From Streptomyces radicis (GTDB lineage Bacteria; Actinomycetota; Actinomycetes; Streptomycetales; Streptomycetaceae), in assembly GCF_003626575.1 (NCBI RefSeq), contig NZ_RBDY01000013.1, forward strand, positions 122,584 through 186,583: DNA of 64,000 nucleotides. Reading direction: 5' to 3'. Both the position numbers and the translations under genes were made by a program. The notes beneath the pieces are model-generated. The model searched no databases. It saw only the letters and a list, made by a program, of their open reading frames with translations, and had not been told where the DNA came from. Below are positions 43,901-53,300 of this stretch, piece by piece (the stretch's first letter is position 1; each line of letters starts with the position of its first letter).

Positions 43901-46197
43901 CGCAGCGGGCGACAGGTCCCCTCCCAGCGCTCCTCGTCCTCGGCGATCTCCTCCAGGTCCGCGTACTCCAGCCGCAGCAGGCCGGTCTGCTCCAGGTTGG
44001 GCATGGTGACCCGCCAGCCACGCTCCAGGTCCAGGTAGAGGCGGTACTCCACCACCTTGGTCAGAGCCCGCTTGGTGCGCTTCGCCTGGTGGGTCGCCTC
44101 CTTGGGGTTCTTGGAGTAGTCCTGCGGCACCAGGCAGAGCTTGGCGACCACGGCGGGGGCAATGTCCTCGTGCGGCAGCCCCTCCTCGCCGGCCTCGACC
44201 ATCGCCCGGTAGAGGCCGCCGCGCAACTGGGTCACCAGGACGAAGTCGTTGAAGTGCCCGGCCTGCAGGCTGGCGTCCTGGCGGTTGTCGACGAAAGTGA
44301 GCAACTTCCGTGCGTCTTCGGCGAGTTCGTTCTCCGGCAGCTCCTTGAGGTGGCGCACGATGCTGGAGCTGATGAGGGAGGTCGCCGTGGAGCGGCCCTC
44401 GCGCTCCATCGTCATCAGCTTGGCGAAGTCGTTGCCGCGGGGCGTCTCGTAGCTGACCCCGCAGTTGAGGCAGAACATGAAGGGCATGGGGATGTAGGCC
44501 GCGTACAGGCCCTGGCCGCGGTCGACGACCGAGCCGTCGGGCCTCACCCACACCGGCTGCGGCACCCGCTTGCGTCGGCTGTCGGCCAGTACCTGGGTGC
44601 CCTTCTTGTCGTCCGTCACGATCCAGCTGTCCGGGAAGCGCTGCTCGTCGATGGCCCGGCCGGTGTCGTCGGGCCACGGGTTCTCCGCGCTCACGTACAG
44701 GTAGCCGTTGTCCTCGTCCTCCTCGGTGCGCTGCCGGAAGCCGAGGGAGCCGTTCTTGCGCTCCTCCCGGGCCACGGTCAGGTACTCCTGGCCGCACTCG
44801 CGGCAGAAGGACAGCGGCAACAGGATCGTGTCCTTGGCGCCGGGCACCCGCAGCTGGTACGTGCGACTGATGTGCCGAGTCTCCTCGTCCTCCAGTGACA
44901 CGTACACCGAGTTGCCCTTGGACAGGAACTGGTGCAGGCGGAAGGCGAACAGGGGCCGCTTGTCCTCGTTCTTGGCCTGCGAACCCGCGTGCAGGGTGTC
45001 GCGGATCGCGGCCACGCAGCTCTCGTACGACTCACTCGTGCGCTTTTCGAGCCTGCGGGCCGCCTTTTCCACCGTCGTCGGCTCGGCCCGCACCAGGGCG
45101 CCCTTGTCGGGGCCCTGAGTGAGCGTGCGCAGGCCGAACTCAGTCTCGATCCAGCAGGCGAGCGGGTCTTCCTTGAGGACGTCGTAGTCCGTCGAGGGCG
45201 CGTTCGCCCTGACCCGCTCGGCCAGTTCGGCGTCAGTCGGCTCCTGGTCGCGGGTGGCCCGGACCAGGGTCTCGCCCACCACACGGTCCGGAGTGACGGT
45301 GGAGGAGAAGAGAGTGGTCGCGACCTCGGCCACGGCCTTGCGCCGCTCCTCCAGGGTGCCCTCCGTGGACATGGTCGCCGAGGTGCCGACGACCTGGAGG
45401 TCCGGTGCGGCGCAGGCGTCCCGGACCCGGCGTACCAGCAGGGCGACGTCCGCGCCCTGGCGGCCGCGGTAGGTGTGCAGTTCGTCCAGGACCAGGAACT
45501 TCAGGCCCTGGGCGGCGGGCATCAGGACCTTGCGCTCGTTGGGCCGGGTGAGCATCAGCTCCAGCATCACGTAGTTGGTGAGCAGGATGTCCGGCATCTT
45601 CTCGAGGATCCGCTCGCGCTCGTCGTCCTTCTCCTGGCCGGTGTAGCGCTCGAACGTGACCGGCTCCCTGCCCTCGCCGTAGCCGTGGCGCAGGAACTTC
45701 TCCAGCTCGAACTTCTGGCTGTTGGCCAGAGCGTTCATGGGATAGACGATGATCGCCTGGACGCCGGAGGCGGCGCCCCGCTCCTTCGCGCGCAGCACCT
45801 GGTCCACGATCGGGACGATGTACCCGAGGCTCTTGCCGGAGCCGGTGCCCGTGGTCAGGACATAGCTACCGCCCGCGCGGGCGGCCTCGATGGCGTCCCG
45901 CTGATGCCGGTGGAAGGCGATGAGCCGGCCCTCTTGGAGGGAGCCGTCCTTCTTCTTGCCCGTACGGAAGATCTGCTCGCACTCGGGGTGCAGCAGCCCT
46001 TCCTCGACGAGCCGGGTGACCTTGCCGCCGGGAGCGAAGCTCGGGTTGAGGGAGAGCCAAGGGTCGGGCCACTGGTCGCCCTGCACGAGGGCCTCGTCGA
46101 CGGTGCTCTGGATCCGGTCGTTCTTCACGAGGACCGAACTCGTGGTGAAGGCCCGGTAGTCGGCGATCAACTGCTCGTGCACCTTGAAGACGTCCAC
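40975..46197 (-). CDS. Giant DEAD/DEAH helicase with DUF1998 and C-terminal nuclease (DruE/YprA-like)
   Basis: This protein of about 1740 residues has, in order: a head VFKVHEQLIADYRAFT; helicase N with Walker A TGTGSGKSLGYI (about 118) and box II LDELHTYRGRQGADVALL (about 235); helicase C with AQRSGRAGRSGQP (about 1020); a zinc-ribbon-like CEHCGYL and CDFC pair (about 1316-1335); and DUF1998, with GGAGVL and the cysteine cluster CEMGCYDCLLSFGNQ (about 1586). The last 80 residues form a Vsr/DUF559-like fold (RPDFVY, VAVFIDGPHHD, GWEVIRFRHDD). It most resembles Druantia DruE or a DrmA-DrmB fusion. I prefer the GTG at 46197, preceded by GAGGGT; a GTG at 46230 is also possible. Confidence 0.87.
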   Translation of the reverse strand: MDVFKVHEQLIADYRAFTTSSVLVKNDRIQSTVDEALVQGDQWPDPWLSLNPSFAPGGKVTRLVEEGLLHPECEQIFRTGKKKDGSLQEGRLIAFHRHQRDAIEAARAGGSYVLTTGTGSGKSLGYIVPIVDQVLRAKERGAASGVQAIIVYPMNALANSQKFELEKFLRHGYGEGREPVTFERYTGQEKDDERERILEKMPDILLTNYVMLELMLTRPNERKVLMPAAQGLKFLVLDELHTYRGRQGADVALLVRRVRDACAAPDLQVVGTSATMSTEGTLEERRKAVAEVATTLFSSTVTPDRVVGETLVRATRDQEPTDAELAERVRANAPSTDYDVLKEDPLACWIETEFGLRTLTQGPDKGALVRAEPTTVEKAARRLEKRTSESYESCVAAIRDTLHAGSQAKNEDKRPLFAFRLHQFLSKGNSVYVSLEDEETRHISRTYQLRVPGAKDTILLPLSFCRECGQEYLTVAREERKNGSLGFRQRTEEDEDNGYLYVSAENPWPDDTGRAIDEQRFPDSWIVTDDKKGTQVLADSRRKRVPQPVWVRPDGSVVDRGQGLYAAYIPMPFMFCLNCGVSYETPRGNDFAKLMTMEREGRSTATSLISSSIVRHLKELPENELAEDARKLLTFVDNRQDASLQAGHFNDFVLVTQLRGGLYRAMVEAGEEGLPHEDIAPAVVAKLCLVPQDYSKNPKEATHQAKRTKRALTKVVEYRLYLDLERGWRVTMPNLEQTGLLRLEYADLEEIAEDEERWEGTCRPLRTADPAKRAELARILFDELRRVRAVDFPTFEQADFDEMRKLSYLLNDAWGLAETERTPPPPGTAYVRPGRPNRSRSELNITARGGFGRFLRRPGQFPGAGRPLDMKEAQEVIVDLAHVLAEAGLLTEVPTGRGEEPGYRINHTTVVWTARDDEFGAVDRLRRTYGDGRGPRVNPFFKNLYKEVASTLAGLVAREHTAQVPTEIREEREEDFRKGKKLPVLYCSPTMELGVDIASLNAVGMRNVPPTPANYAQRSGRAGRSGQPALVTTYCATGNSHDQYYFRRSNLMVAGAVAPPRLDLANEDLVRSHIHAIWLAETGLELGKRIPHILDAAGDAPSLRLFPDVVEQIQDPAAQRRALRRATAVLKESMDRLSSTSWWDERWLERTVEMAPGRFKKALGRWEELFRKALKERDIQHRRILDNTLGKDASAQAERRRHQAETQLKLLKNEDTGGNSPLSDFTPYRYLASEGFLPGYSFPRLPLAAFIAGTGRAARGRDGDYLQRSRFIAIREFGPGAFIYHEGSRFQVDRVQLATSASGDLQTEEAKVCEHCGYLHIGEQLENRCDFCDTELTEARYNLLQLRTVFTKRRDRISSDEEERQRTGYVVEVSYKFNKHGDRDGSLNAAARDADGAPLVELTYGDSATVRLTNLGYRRSRQRSGFWLDPVEGKWLDAKKDKDKPGTLTTDEQEGLDSAEKAERKVPVIPYVQDTRNILVLQLAEKVAPDVAVTLQYALERGIEAEFQLEDGELDTEQLPPYDGPRDRILFIESAEGGAGVLRRLQAEPDALRRAAARALEIAHFRRDGSDKGGREGGPACEMGCYDCLLSFGNQRHHQVIDRKLVRDLLLRFAGAKVTDTVPGVSRDEHAQALLDGADSTLEQKFVAFLARNGLRLPDQQQFFVSSALSRPDFVYRTKVGPVAVFIDGPHHDSEVQAQRDEDAQERLYDDGWEVIRFRHDDDWSGITRRYRSVFGVSDD

Positions 46198-46299
46198 AAC
46201 ACCCTCACTCGCTGCCGCGCCTACCTGCACCTTTCACCGTATCGGGTGAGATGGGGCTGGTGGAGCTCAATGCCGGAGTCTCCATGACATCACGATTCC

Positions 46300-46314
46300 G
46301 TGAACTCAGTCAAC
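46300..46314 (+). promoter_or_regulatory. Shared island motif, site 1 (GTGAACTCAGTCAAC)
   Basis: This site is one of three copies of GTRAACTNAGTCAA found in the island's main intergenic regions. It is nearly palindromic (ACT-N-AGT core). It ends 84 bp before kinase 1 and lies 103 bp from the start of the divergent giant helicase; on the minus strand it includes TTGACT, which could act as a -35 element for that operon. Confidence 0.6.
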
Positions 46315-46398
46315 GCACATGAATTGCCTGGGGTGTGAATCCGTCGGGATGGGGGTGTGATGCCACGCCGTACATGACAGTGGCACACTCGGTCACCT

Positions 46399-47364
46399 AT
46401 GGACATCGGAACCCTCATCGCCAAGCGCTACCGTGTCAAGAGCGCCATCGGCCACGGCGGCATGGGCCAGGTGTGGATGGCGGACGACGAACACCTGGGC
46501 CGGAGTGTCGCCATCAAGACGATGACTCCGGCGAGCGGGCTGACGCCCTCTCAGATCGCGCACGACAGCGCACGGTTCGAGCGTGAGGCCAAGGCGGTGG
46601 CCAGGCTCGACCACACCGGGCTCGCGGCCGTGTACGACCTGGGTGTCGAGACCGGCACGCACTACCTGGTCATGCAGTACGTCCAAGGGCTCGACCTCGG
46701 CGACTACATCGTGGAGCGCGAGCGGCTCACGCTGGAGGAGGCCACTGCCGTCGGCGTGCAGATCTGCTCGGTGCTGGCGGCAACCCACTCGCGGGGCATC
46801 GTCCACCGGGACCTCAAGCCGGGCAATGTGCGCATCCGTACGGACGGCGTCGTCAAGGTGCTCGACTTCGGTGTCGCGGCCATCCTCGACGGCGACACCC
46901 AGAAGCTCACCACGACCAGCGAACGGCTCGGTACCTTCCAGTACATGGCGCCCGAGCAGATCATGGGCGAGCCCGTCGATCCGCGTACGGACCTTTACGC
47001 CCTCGGGTGCCTGCTCCACGAAATGCTCACCGGCAGGCCGGTCTTCGAGCACGAAGCTCCGCTGATGGTGCCGAGCCTGCACACCGGGGCGGCGCCCGAA
47101 CCTCTGCGGGCGCTGCGCCCGGACGCTTCGGAGGACGTCGAGAACCTGGTCCTGGAACTGCTGGCGAAGAAACCGGCCGACCGGCCCGTGCACGCGGGCG
47201 AGGTGTACCGGCGCCTGGCCGTCCACCTGCCGGCGCCGGGCGCACCGGAGGCCGCCCTGGTGCCGTGGGCGGAGCCCGATCCGCGCCGGCCCTTCCGCCA
47301 CCCCATGGCTCCGGATGCCCGCCCCGTCCGCCAGTGGGCGAGGGAAGCGGGCGGGGCCCGGTAA
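46399..47364 (+). CDS. Cytosolic Ser/Thr protein kinase 1 (PknB-like)
   Basis: This 321-residue Hanks-type kinase has a glycine loop GHGGMGQVW, the ATP lysine in VAIKTM, catalytic loop IVHRDLKPGN (135-142), DFG (about 157) and the APEQ activation-segment end (about 185). A proline-rich tail follows, with no membrane helix or sensor domain, so it acts in the cytosol. No good ribosome site precedes the ATG, and a TACATG hexamer lies about 28 bp upstream, so a very short or absent leader is possible. It sits between the two defence operons, divergent from the giant helicase and converging within 8 bp on the pPIWI-RE gene. Substrates are probably island proteins, by inference. Confidence 0.88.
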   Translation: MDIGTLIAKRYRVKSAIGHGGMGQVWMADDEHLGRSVAIKTMTPASGLTPSQIAHDSARFEREAKAVARLDHTGLAAVYDLGVETGTHYLVMQYVQGLDLGDYIVERERLTLEEATAVGVQICSVLAATHSRGIVHRDLKPGNVRIRTDGVVKVLDFGVAAILDGDTQKLTTTSERLGTFQYMAPEQIMGEPVDPRTDLYALGCLLHEMLTGRPVFEHEAPLMVPSLHTGAAPEPLRALRPDASEDVENLVLELLAKKPADRPVHAGEVYRRLAVHLPAPGAPEAALVPWAEPDPRRPFRHPMAPDARPVRQWAREAGGAR

Positions 47365-47372
47365 CCGCATGG

Positions 47373-50309
47373 TCAGCGCGGCTCGCCCGCTTCTACACGC
47401 GTCTGCTGCGCCGGGACGTTCGCCGCGGGCCCCCGAGGCTCGGGGGCCGTCTCCACTCCCGGCGCCGACGCCGTGTCGGGATCGGCGTCGGCCGCCGCGT
47501 CGGTGGGGTCCTCGCCGTCGTCGTTCCGCGTGGGCAGCACGTACTCCTGGGCGAGTCCCGCGAGGTGCAGGGGCAGCGGCAGGCTCAGCGCGTCCGGCAG
47601 ATCGGGCGCCTGCCGGAGCTGGTGTACGGCAAGCGCCAGAGCCTCGGGAGAGTCACCGTCGTCGGGGTGGCAGCCCAGGATCGCCACCTCCACCAGTCCC
47701 GGGTTCCAGGCGGCCTTGTCGGTGTCGATGGTCACCTTGCCCTTGGTGTTGACGCGGGGCGCCAGCTTGTCGGCGGCCACCGACAGTTTGAACGTGCGAG
47801 CCTTCGGCGTCGTGGACCAGAAGACACGAGCAGACTCCGCGTCCGCGGTCGGGTCCGTCCACAGGTGGGCAGCCAGGCCGTTGGCACCGTCCGGGTTCAC
47901 GGCCCACCACTGTGCCGTCTCGCGGTTGCGCGCCGTACGCACCCGCACCAGCCGCAGGTCCGGATCCAGCCGGCGCGCCGGCGCGTGACCGTCCCGGAAC
48001 TTGTCCCTCACCACATTGCCGTCCTGAAGCCAGGTCCAGTGCGAGCGCATGTTCTGCCCATGGGCCAGCAGCAGGGTCGGCGTGCCCCGCAGCGTGCGAC
48101 GCACCCGATGCAGCCACTCCTCGGTCGCCTGGCGCTGCTCGGTCATGTCCGCCCACCAGGAGAGCCGGGCCGGCGGGGCGTCGCCCTCGCGCGGAACGGG
48201 CACCGTTCCGGTCGGTACCTCGGCCTGCCTGGTCAGCCGCAGCAGCATCACCGGGTACGGCACCCAGGCACGCGCCTCGTCGTCCCAGCCCTCCACCCGG
48301 GCCAGCCCCGCACCGGACGGATCCGGAGTGACCCGCACGGCCACGGGCACATGCCCCGCCCACCGAGTGCGGCTGCGCTGGTTCTTACGGACCATCCACA
48401 CCGCCGCGTACCGCAGGCCCCCGGGCAGCCGTTCCCCGAGGCTGTGCTCGGGGTGGACGCGCACGCCCAGCTGCCGCAGCCCGTCGTCCCAGGCCTTGGC
48501 GGCGCGGAACTCCTTGTTCTTCTCGCTGTTGTAGCCCTTGGCCCTCTTCGGTACGGCCATGAACTGGGTCAGTACTCCGGCGTCCGCGCAGCCGAGCCGG
48601 AGCGCGAACTTGGCGTCGTGGTCGGCGGAGGTGAAGTCCTTGGTCCGGTCGATCTCCACCAGCGCCAGCGTGGGGGCGGCCGAGGAGACCTCGTCCTCCG
48701 AGAGGAAGGCCGACATCTCCCGGCGGCGCTCCCGAATCGCGGCGGTGACCGCCTCCCGCGAGTGCCGGGTGCCCTCGGGCAGGGCCAGGTCGTGGCCGAG
48801 GGACCGGGTGAGCCGACGGCAGTGCAGGCGCACGGTGAGCTCGGGCGACTGCCACTCCAAGGCCACCGTGCCGTCGTACGCTTCCTCGGAGGCCGGGGCG
48901 CCGCCGTCACCCTTGAGGTCCAGGTGGGCGACGAGCGCGGCGATCGCCGTGTCCCGCATCTGGGGCGTCTGCCAGAGCAACCGCGCCTCCAGGGTGGGTA
49001 GTTCGTCCGGGGCGGGAGCCGCGGGCAGCTGACGCAGCGCGAACGCCGTGCCGGTCCGGCGGGCCTCCGCCCGCTCGTGCTCCTGCTCGGTCTTGGCCGG
49101 TTCCTTGGAAGACTCCTGGCGAGGGTTGCCCGGGGTGCTGCTCGACAGGCGCGTGCGCACCAGGGCGGGCACTTGGCACAGCTCCTCCGGCAACGCCCGC
49201 AGCGCCCACTGGACGATCTTCGAGCGCTGGTCCGTCATCAGGCCCGCTCCCACCTCATGGGAACCCATCGCCGTGCTGTACAGCGCAGCCGCCCGCATGT
49301 CGTCCCTCAGCCATCCCGCCGGGTCGGTGAGGATGGCCTGCGCGTCAGGAAACGACTCGGTGAGGGACATGTTCCGCAGCATCCCGGCGGGACCGCCGCC
49401 GACCCATTCGTACCCGTCCGGGCTCCAGGCGAGCCGCGCCACCGCGAACCGGTCGCTCGCTGGTGCGCCGGGCAACCACGGCACCCGCGGCCGCAGCAGC
49501 ACCGTGGTCCTGCGGCCGAACGGCAGATACAGTCGGCCCGTCCTGGCGCTCACCCGGGTCGCGTACCGCCGGATGTGGCTGTGCACATGGAAGCGGGGCA
49601 GCGGGTCGAAGGGCACGGTCTGGAGCGTGATGTTGAGGACGACGGAGTACCACTCGGAACCCCTGTTCCCCTCGAACTCCAGTGCCTGCGAGACCAGTTC
49701 GGCACCCCTGTCCTGCGGTCCACGCGGCATGGCCCGGAACCGGAGCCGGCCCGCCCCGTAGTCGTACGGCTCCAGATCAAGGATCCGCCGGGCCAGCCAG
49801 TCGGTCGTCAGCTGGAACTGGCGGGGATCCGGCGCGGCCGTCCCGCCGTCGGTGGGCCGCTCGTAGCGCAGCAGCTCCACCGGGACGTCCTCATGCCACC
49901 GGGGAGGGTGCTCCAGGAGGCCGGACCGGGTCTCGGAGAGCAGCGAACGGTACTCCGGCTCCGGGCGCAGGTCCCTCAGCCACGCCCCGAGGAGGCCCTT
50001 CAGCGCGGCGTCGGGCAGCGGATCGGGGATGCCCTCGGGGGCGTACAGCCAGAAGTCGGAGCCCTCTCCGCGGTGACGGTTCGGGCGGGGGCGTACCAGG
50101 ACGTCGGGGGCGAGTGCCTGCACGACCTGGTCCATGCGGAACGTGGGCACCGTCTCCAGCGGCTTGTCCCGGCCCGCGTTGCACAGGGCGAGCAGCGCGC
50201 CTGTCCACTGCTCGGGAAAGGGCAGTGCGCGGTACCGCTCGACGACGGAGGACTCGAAGGAGACGGGGCGCACCGCGGCGGTGCGGATGGCGTCATAGGG
50301 GCGTGCCAT
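47373..50309 (-). CDS. pPIWI-RE protein (prokaryotic Argonaute/PIWI relative)
   Basis: This 978-residue protein matches the pPIWI-RE family (DUF3962 N-terminal part, MID-like middle, RNase H-type PIWI domain). Family features visible are the start MARPYDAIRTAA, the central VGGGPAGMLRNMS, GSHEVGAGLMTDQR, and in the C-terminal RNase H region RVRTARNRET (about 790) and GLVEVAILGCHPDDGDSPEA (about 873). These contain candidate residues for the conserved arginine and glutamate that name the family. The classic slicer DEDX set is not evident. Members are proposed to bind RNA-DNA hybrids and guide an associated endonuclease. The ATG at 50309 is 28 bp after the helicase gene. The acidic, alanine-rich tail ends next to kinase 1. 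Confidence 0.88.
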   Translation of the reverse strand: MARPYDAIRTAAVRPVSFESSVVERYRALPFPEQWTGALLALCNAGRDKPLETVPTFRMDQVVQALAPDVLVRPRPNRHRGEGSDFWLYAPEGIPDPLPDAALKGLLGAWLRDLRPEPEYRSLLSETRSGLLEHPPRWHEDVPVELLRYERPTDGGTAAPDPRQFQLTTDWLARRILDLEPYDYGAGRLRFRAMPRGPQDRGAELVSQALEFEGNRGSEWYSVVLNITLQTVPFDPLPRFHVHSHIRRYATRVSARTGRLYLPFGRRTTVLLRPRVPWLPGAPASDRFAVARLAWSPDGYEWVGGGPAGMLRNMSLTESFPDAQAILTDPAGWLRDDMRAAALYSTAMGSHEVGAGLMTDQRSKIVQWALRALPEELCQVPALVRTRLSSSTPGNPRQESSKEPAKTEQEHERAEARRTGTAFALRQLPAAPAPDELPTLEARLLWQTPQMRDTAIAALVAHLDLKGDGGAPASEEAYDGTVALEWQSPELTVRLHCRRLTRSLGHDLALPEGTRHSREAVTAAIRERRREMSAFLSEDEVSSAAPTLALVEIDRTKDFTSADHDAKFALRLGCADAGVLTQFMAVPKRAKGYNSEKNKEFRAAKAWDDGLRQLGVRVHPEHSLGERLPGGLRYAAVWMVRKNQRSRTRWAGHVPVAVRVTPDPSGAGLARVEGWDDEARAWVPYPVMLLRLTRQAEVPTGTVPVPREGDAPPARLSWWADMTEQRQATEEWLHRVRRTLRGTPTLLLAHGQNMRSHWTWLQDGNVVRDKFRDGHAPARRLDPDLRLVRVRTARNRETAQWWAVNPDGANGLAAHLWTDPTADAESARVFWSTTPKARTFKLSVAADKLAPRVNTKGKVTIDTDKAAWNPGLVEVAILGCHPDDGDSPEALALAVHQLRQAPDLPDALSLPLPLHLAGLAQEYVLPTRNDDGEDPTDAAADADPDTASAPGVETAPEPRGPAANVPAQQTRVEAGEPR

Positions 50310-50337
50310 GGCCAAACCCTTTCGGAGAGGTGGCTGG

Positions 50338-53300
50338 TCAGGAGGTATGGTGAGTGATCTCGCGCAGTGCCTTGTGGAGCGGTGCGTAGAGGAGGCGGGC
50401 GACCACGGGGTCCGCCGGGTCGGGGCAGTCCAGCGGCGGGGCGCCGTCGGCGAAGTACGGGGCGAGGACGTCCCGCAGGCCTGTAAGCAGACCGTCCTCC
50501 AGCGGCAGCGGCGCCGCCGTGGCGCCCGGTGAGAGCAACTTGGCCGTGCGCGGGGCGAACCGGGCGTCCACGAACACCACCCGGGCCGGTACACCACCGC
50601 GGACCAGACGGCCGATGACCTGCCAGATGGTGACCAGCTGGTCCCAGGTGAAGGACTGCCTCTCGTGGTCGGACAGGCGCGAGTAGATGTAGCGGCGCGA
50701 GAGCAAACGGCGCCATTCGGCCCGCGCCACATGCCGGAAGGCCAGGCCCGCCTCGTCCAGCCCCGCCGCCCTCATGGCCAGCTTGCCGAACGTGCCCTGG
50801 GGCAAGCCGGGTTCGTCCCGGGCGAACCGCGTCACCCAGTCGTTGATCGCGAACACCGCGAGGGCGAGGTCGTCCGGCCGCGGGTGCGGTCGGGCCAGGA
50901 ACAGAGCCGTGCCGAAGGCGGCGTTGCGCTGGGTGTTGAGAATGTTGTGCCCGCGTTCCACGGCCATCAGCGGCGCCACGAGGATCTCGGCCGTGGGATC
51001 CTGCGCGAACGTGGCGAGATCGCCCCGGCGCAGTGCCGTGGCCCGGTTCGGTCGCGACGCGGCGGGGCCCGAGCCGCGTACCGCCTGCTCCAGGTCGGCG
51101 TCGTCGGCGGCCAAGACCCGCACCCGGCCGTGCCAGCGCTCCATCTCGTGCAACACGTCCGCCGCGATGGTCGCCTCCTTGTAGCTGCCGACCAGGAGGA
51201 TGGCCCGGCGACGGCGGCTGTCGGCGACCTTCGCCAGCTCCTGCTCCAGCGGGCTCGGGGCGCCGCCCCTGCCGGGCGAGCCGAGCCGGCGGACCATCGC
51301 CTGGCAGGCGGCGGGCCGGGCCTTCGGCTCCGTGCCCGACAGGCTCAGGGGGCGGCCCTCGTCGTCGTACAGGAAGTGTGTAGTGAACACCGACTCGCTC
51401 ACGGCCTTCAGGGATCGGTGCGAGGGAGTCAGCACCGCGCCCACGGGGGCCACAACGTGTGCGCGGGTCGAGGTGCCCGCCCAACTGGTGCCGGACATCA
51501 GCACGACGTGCGGGCCCCGGCGCCCACGACCTGGATCGGAGCCCACCTCGGGAAGAGTGAGCAGGAGTTCGCGGCCGACGCCCGCGCAGCGGAAGAAGCG
51601 CAGGGTGCCGCTGTGCTGTCCGTCGACGTTGCGCTCCCGCTCGTCCGGTAGGTACTGAAACCCCAGGACGTTGCCCATGGGAGCCTCAGGGACCAGCGGG
51701 GCGTAGTCGAGCGGCGGGCGGCGGGAGAGCTCGTTGCCGGTCGAGTCGAGGCGCAGGGCCGCCTCGACCTGGGGCCACAGGAAGACCAGCCGGTCCAGGC
51801 GCTGGTTCAGCGCGCTCAGCAGTAGCATGAACTCCAGGCGCCGGGCCGTCAGATCCAGCCATGCCTCGTTCTGCGCCCGGTCGGCCGCCGGGGTGTCCGC
51901 CAGCAGAGGGCGAAGGGTGGCGAGTACGCGGGCCCGTGTGGTGGAGGCGGACAGCGTGGTGAGCAGGTCCTGGGTCAGGCGCACCAGGTCGTCCGTGGTA
52001 CTGCCGTACGGGTCCCGGCCGCCGAGAGGATCGTCGCGGAAGTTGTCGAACCGGTCCGTCAGTTCGGCGCGGCGGGCGTCCGTCTCGGGCCCCGCCGAGT
52101 CCGGCTCGGGAGCGTCGTCCTCGTACGCCTCGTACAGCTCCGACTCGTCGGACACTCCGTCCGGAGCGTCGGGAGGGGTGTCCTGGGCGAACCAGGAGCC
52201 CAGCAGCTTCTCCTGGAGCGTCCAGGGGCTGAAGTACTCGATGTCGGCCCACTCGCGCAGGTCCGCGTCGGAGATCAGCAGCTTGTAGAGGCGGTCCGTC
52301 GCGGCGTGGACCACGGTCAGCGAGGCGGACCAGCGCTCGATCTCCTGGTCGGTGAGCGGCAGTCGGCCTTGCCGGGAGAGTTCCTCGATGCGGTGCGTCT
52401 GCACCTGATCCAGCCACGACTCGGGGCCCGGCGAGACGAGCGTCGCCGAGGGCGCGAAGATCTCGTCCAGCTTCATCTGCGCCGAGTCGGCCTCGTCCAC
52501 GACGATGATGTCGCTGCGCAGGCAGGCAAGTTCCAGGTGGCGCAGCCGCTCGTCCCCCAGGTGGCGCGGTACTGCCGTCTGCACGAGGCTCGCCGGATTG
52601 GCCACCCAGATCAGCGAATCGACGAGTTCCCGGGCAGAGCTGTGACGTGGGCACGTGAACCAGAGGGGGCAGCCGTGAGGGGTGCCCTTCGTCTCGGAGG
52701 GCTGGTCGTCGCTGGACGGGGAGGGCCGTCGGCCCGGCAGGTAGGGGTCGGGAAGCACATCGGCGGCGGGCTTCTCCTCCGTCCCCTTCCTCTCCGGGTG
52801 GAGGGAGGTGCAGGGGGCGTCCGCGAAGCGCAGAGGCTGCGCCGCCTCGGTGCCGCGCAGGGCGTCGACCACGCACACCGTGCTCAGGTGGTCGAAGCCG
52901 GGGTCGTCGTGATCCAGGAGGTTGGTCAGCCCGCGTGAGGCGAGCCGACGGTGCAGCCGTCGCACATGGGTCTCGCGGGTGGTCAGACCGAGTACCGGTG
53001 TGGCGGTCAGGCCGAGGTCGCGGAACAAGGCGGTCAGACGCAGCTGTTCGGCCACATCCCCGACGACCAGCGTGGTGCGCAGCCGCAGGTCCCGGCGGGC
53101 TCCCCACACGGCGAGCAACGCCATCAGGGTCGACTTTCCGGCGCCGACCATGCCTGCGAGGTGCAGCAGGCCGTCCAGGCGCAGGTCGCCCTCCGCTGAG
53201 AAGCCGAGCCCGTCCGCGTCGCGCGGCATGATGTGCAGCTCGGTGAGCCGCTCCTCCCAGTGGCCAGGGCTCTCGACCTCGTTCTCCCGTTCCGTCGCAT

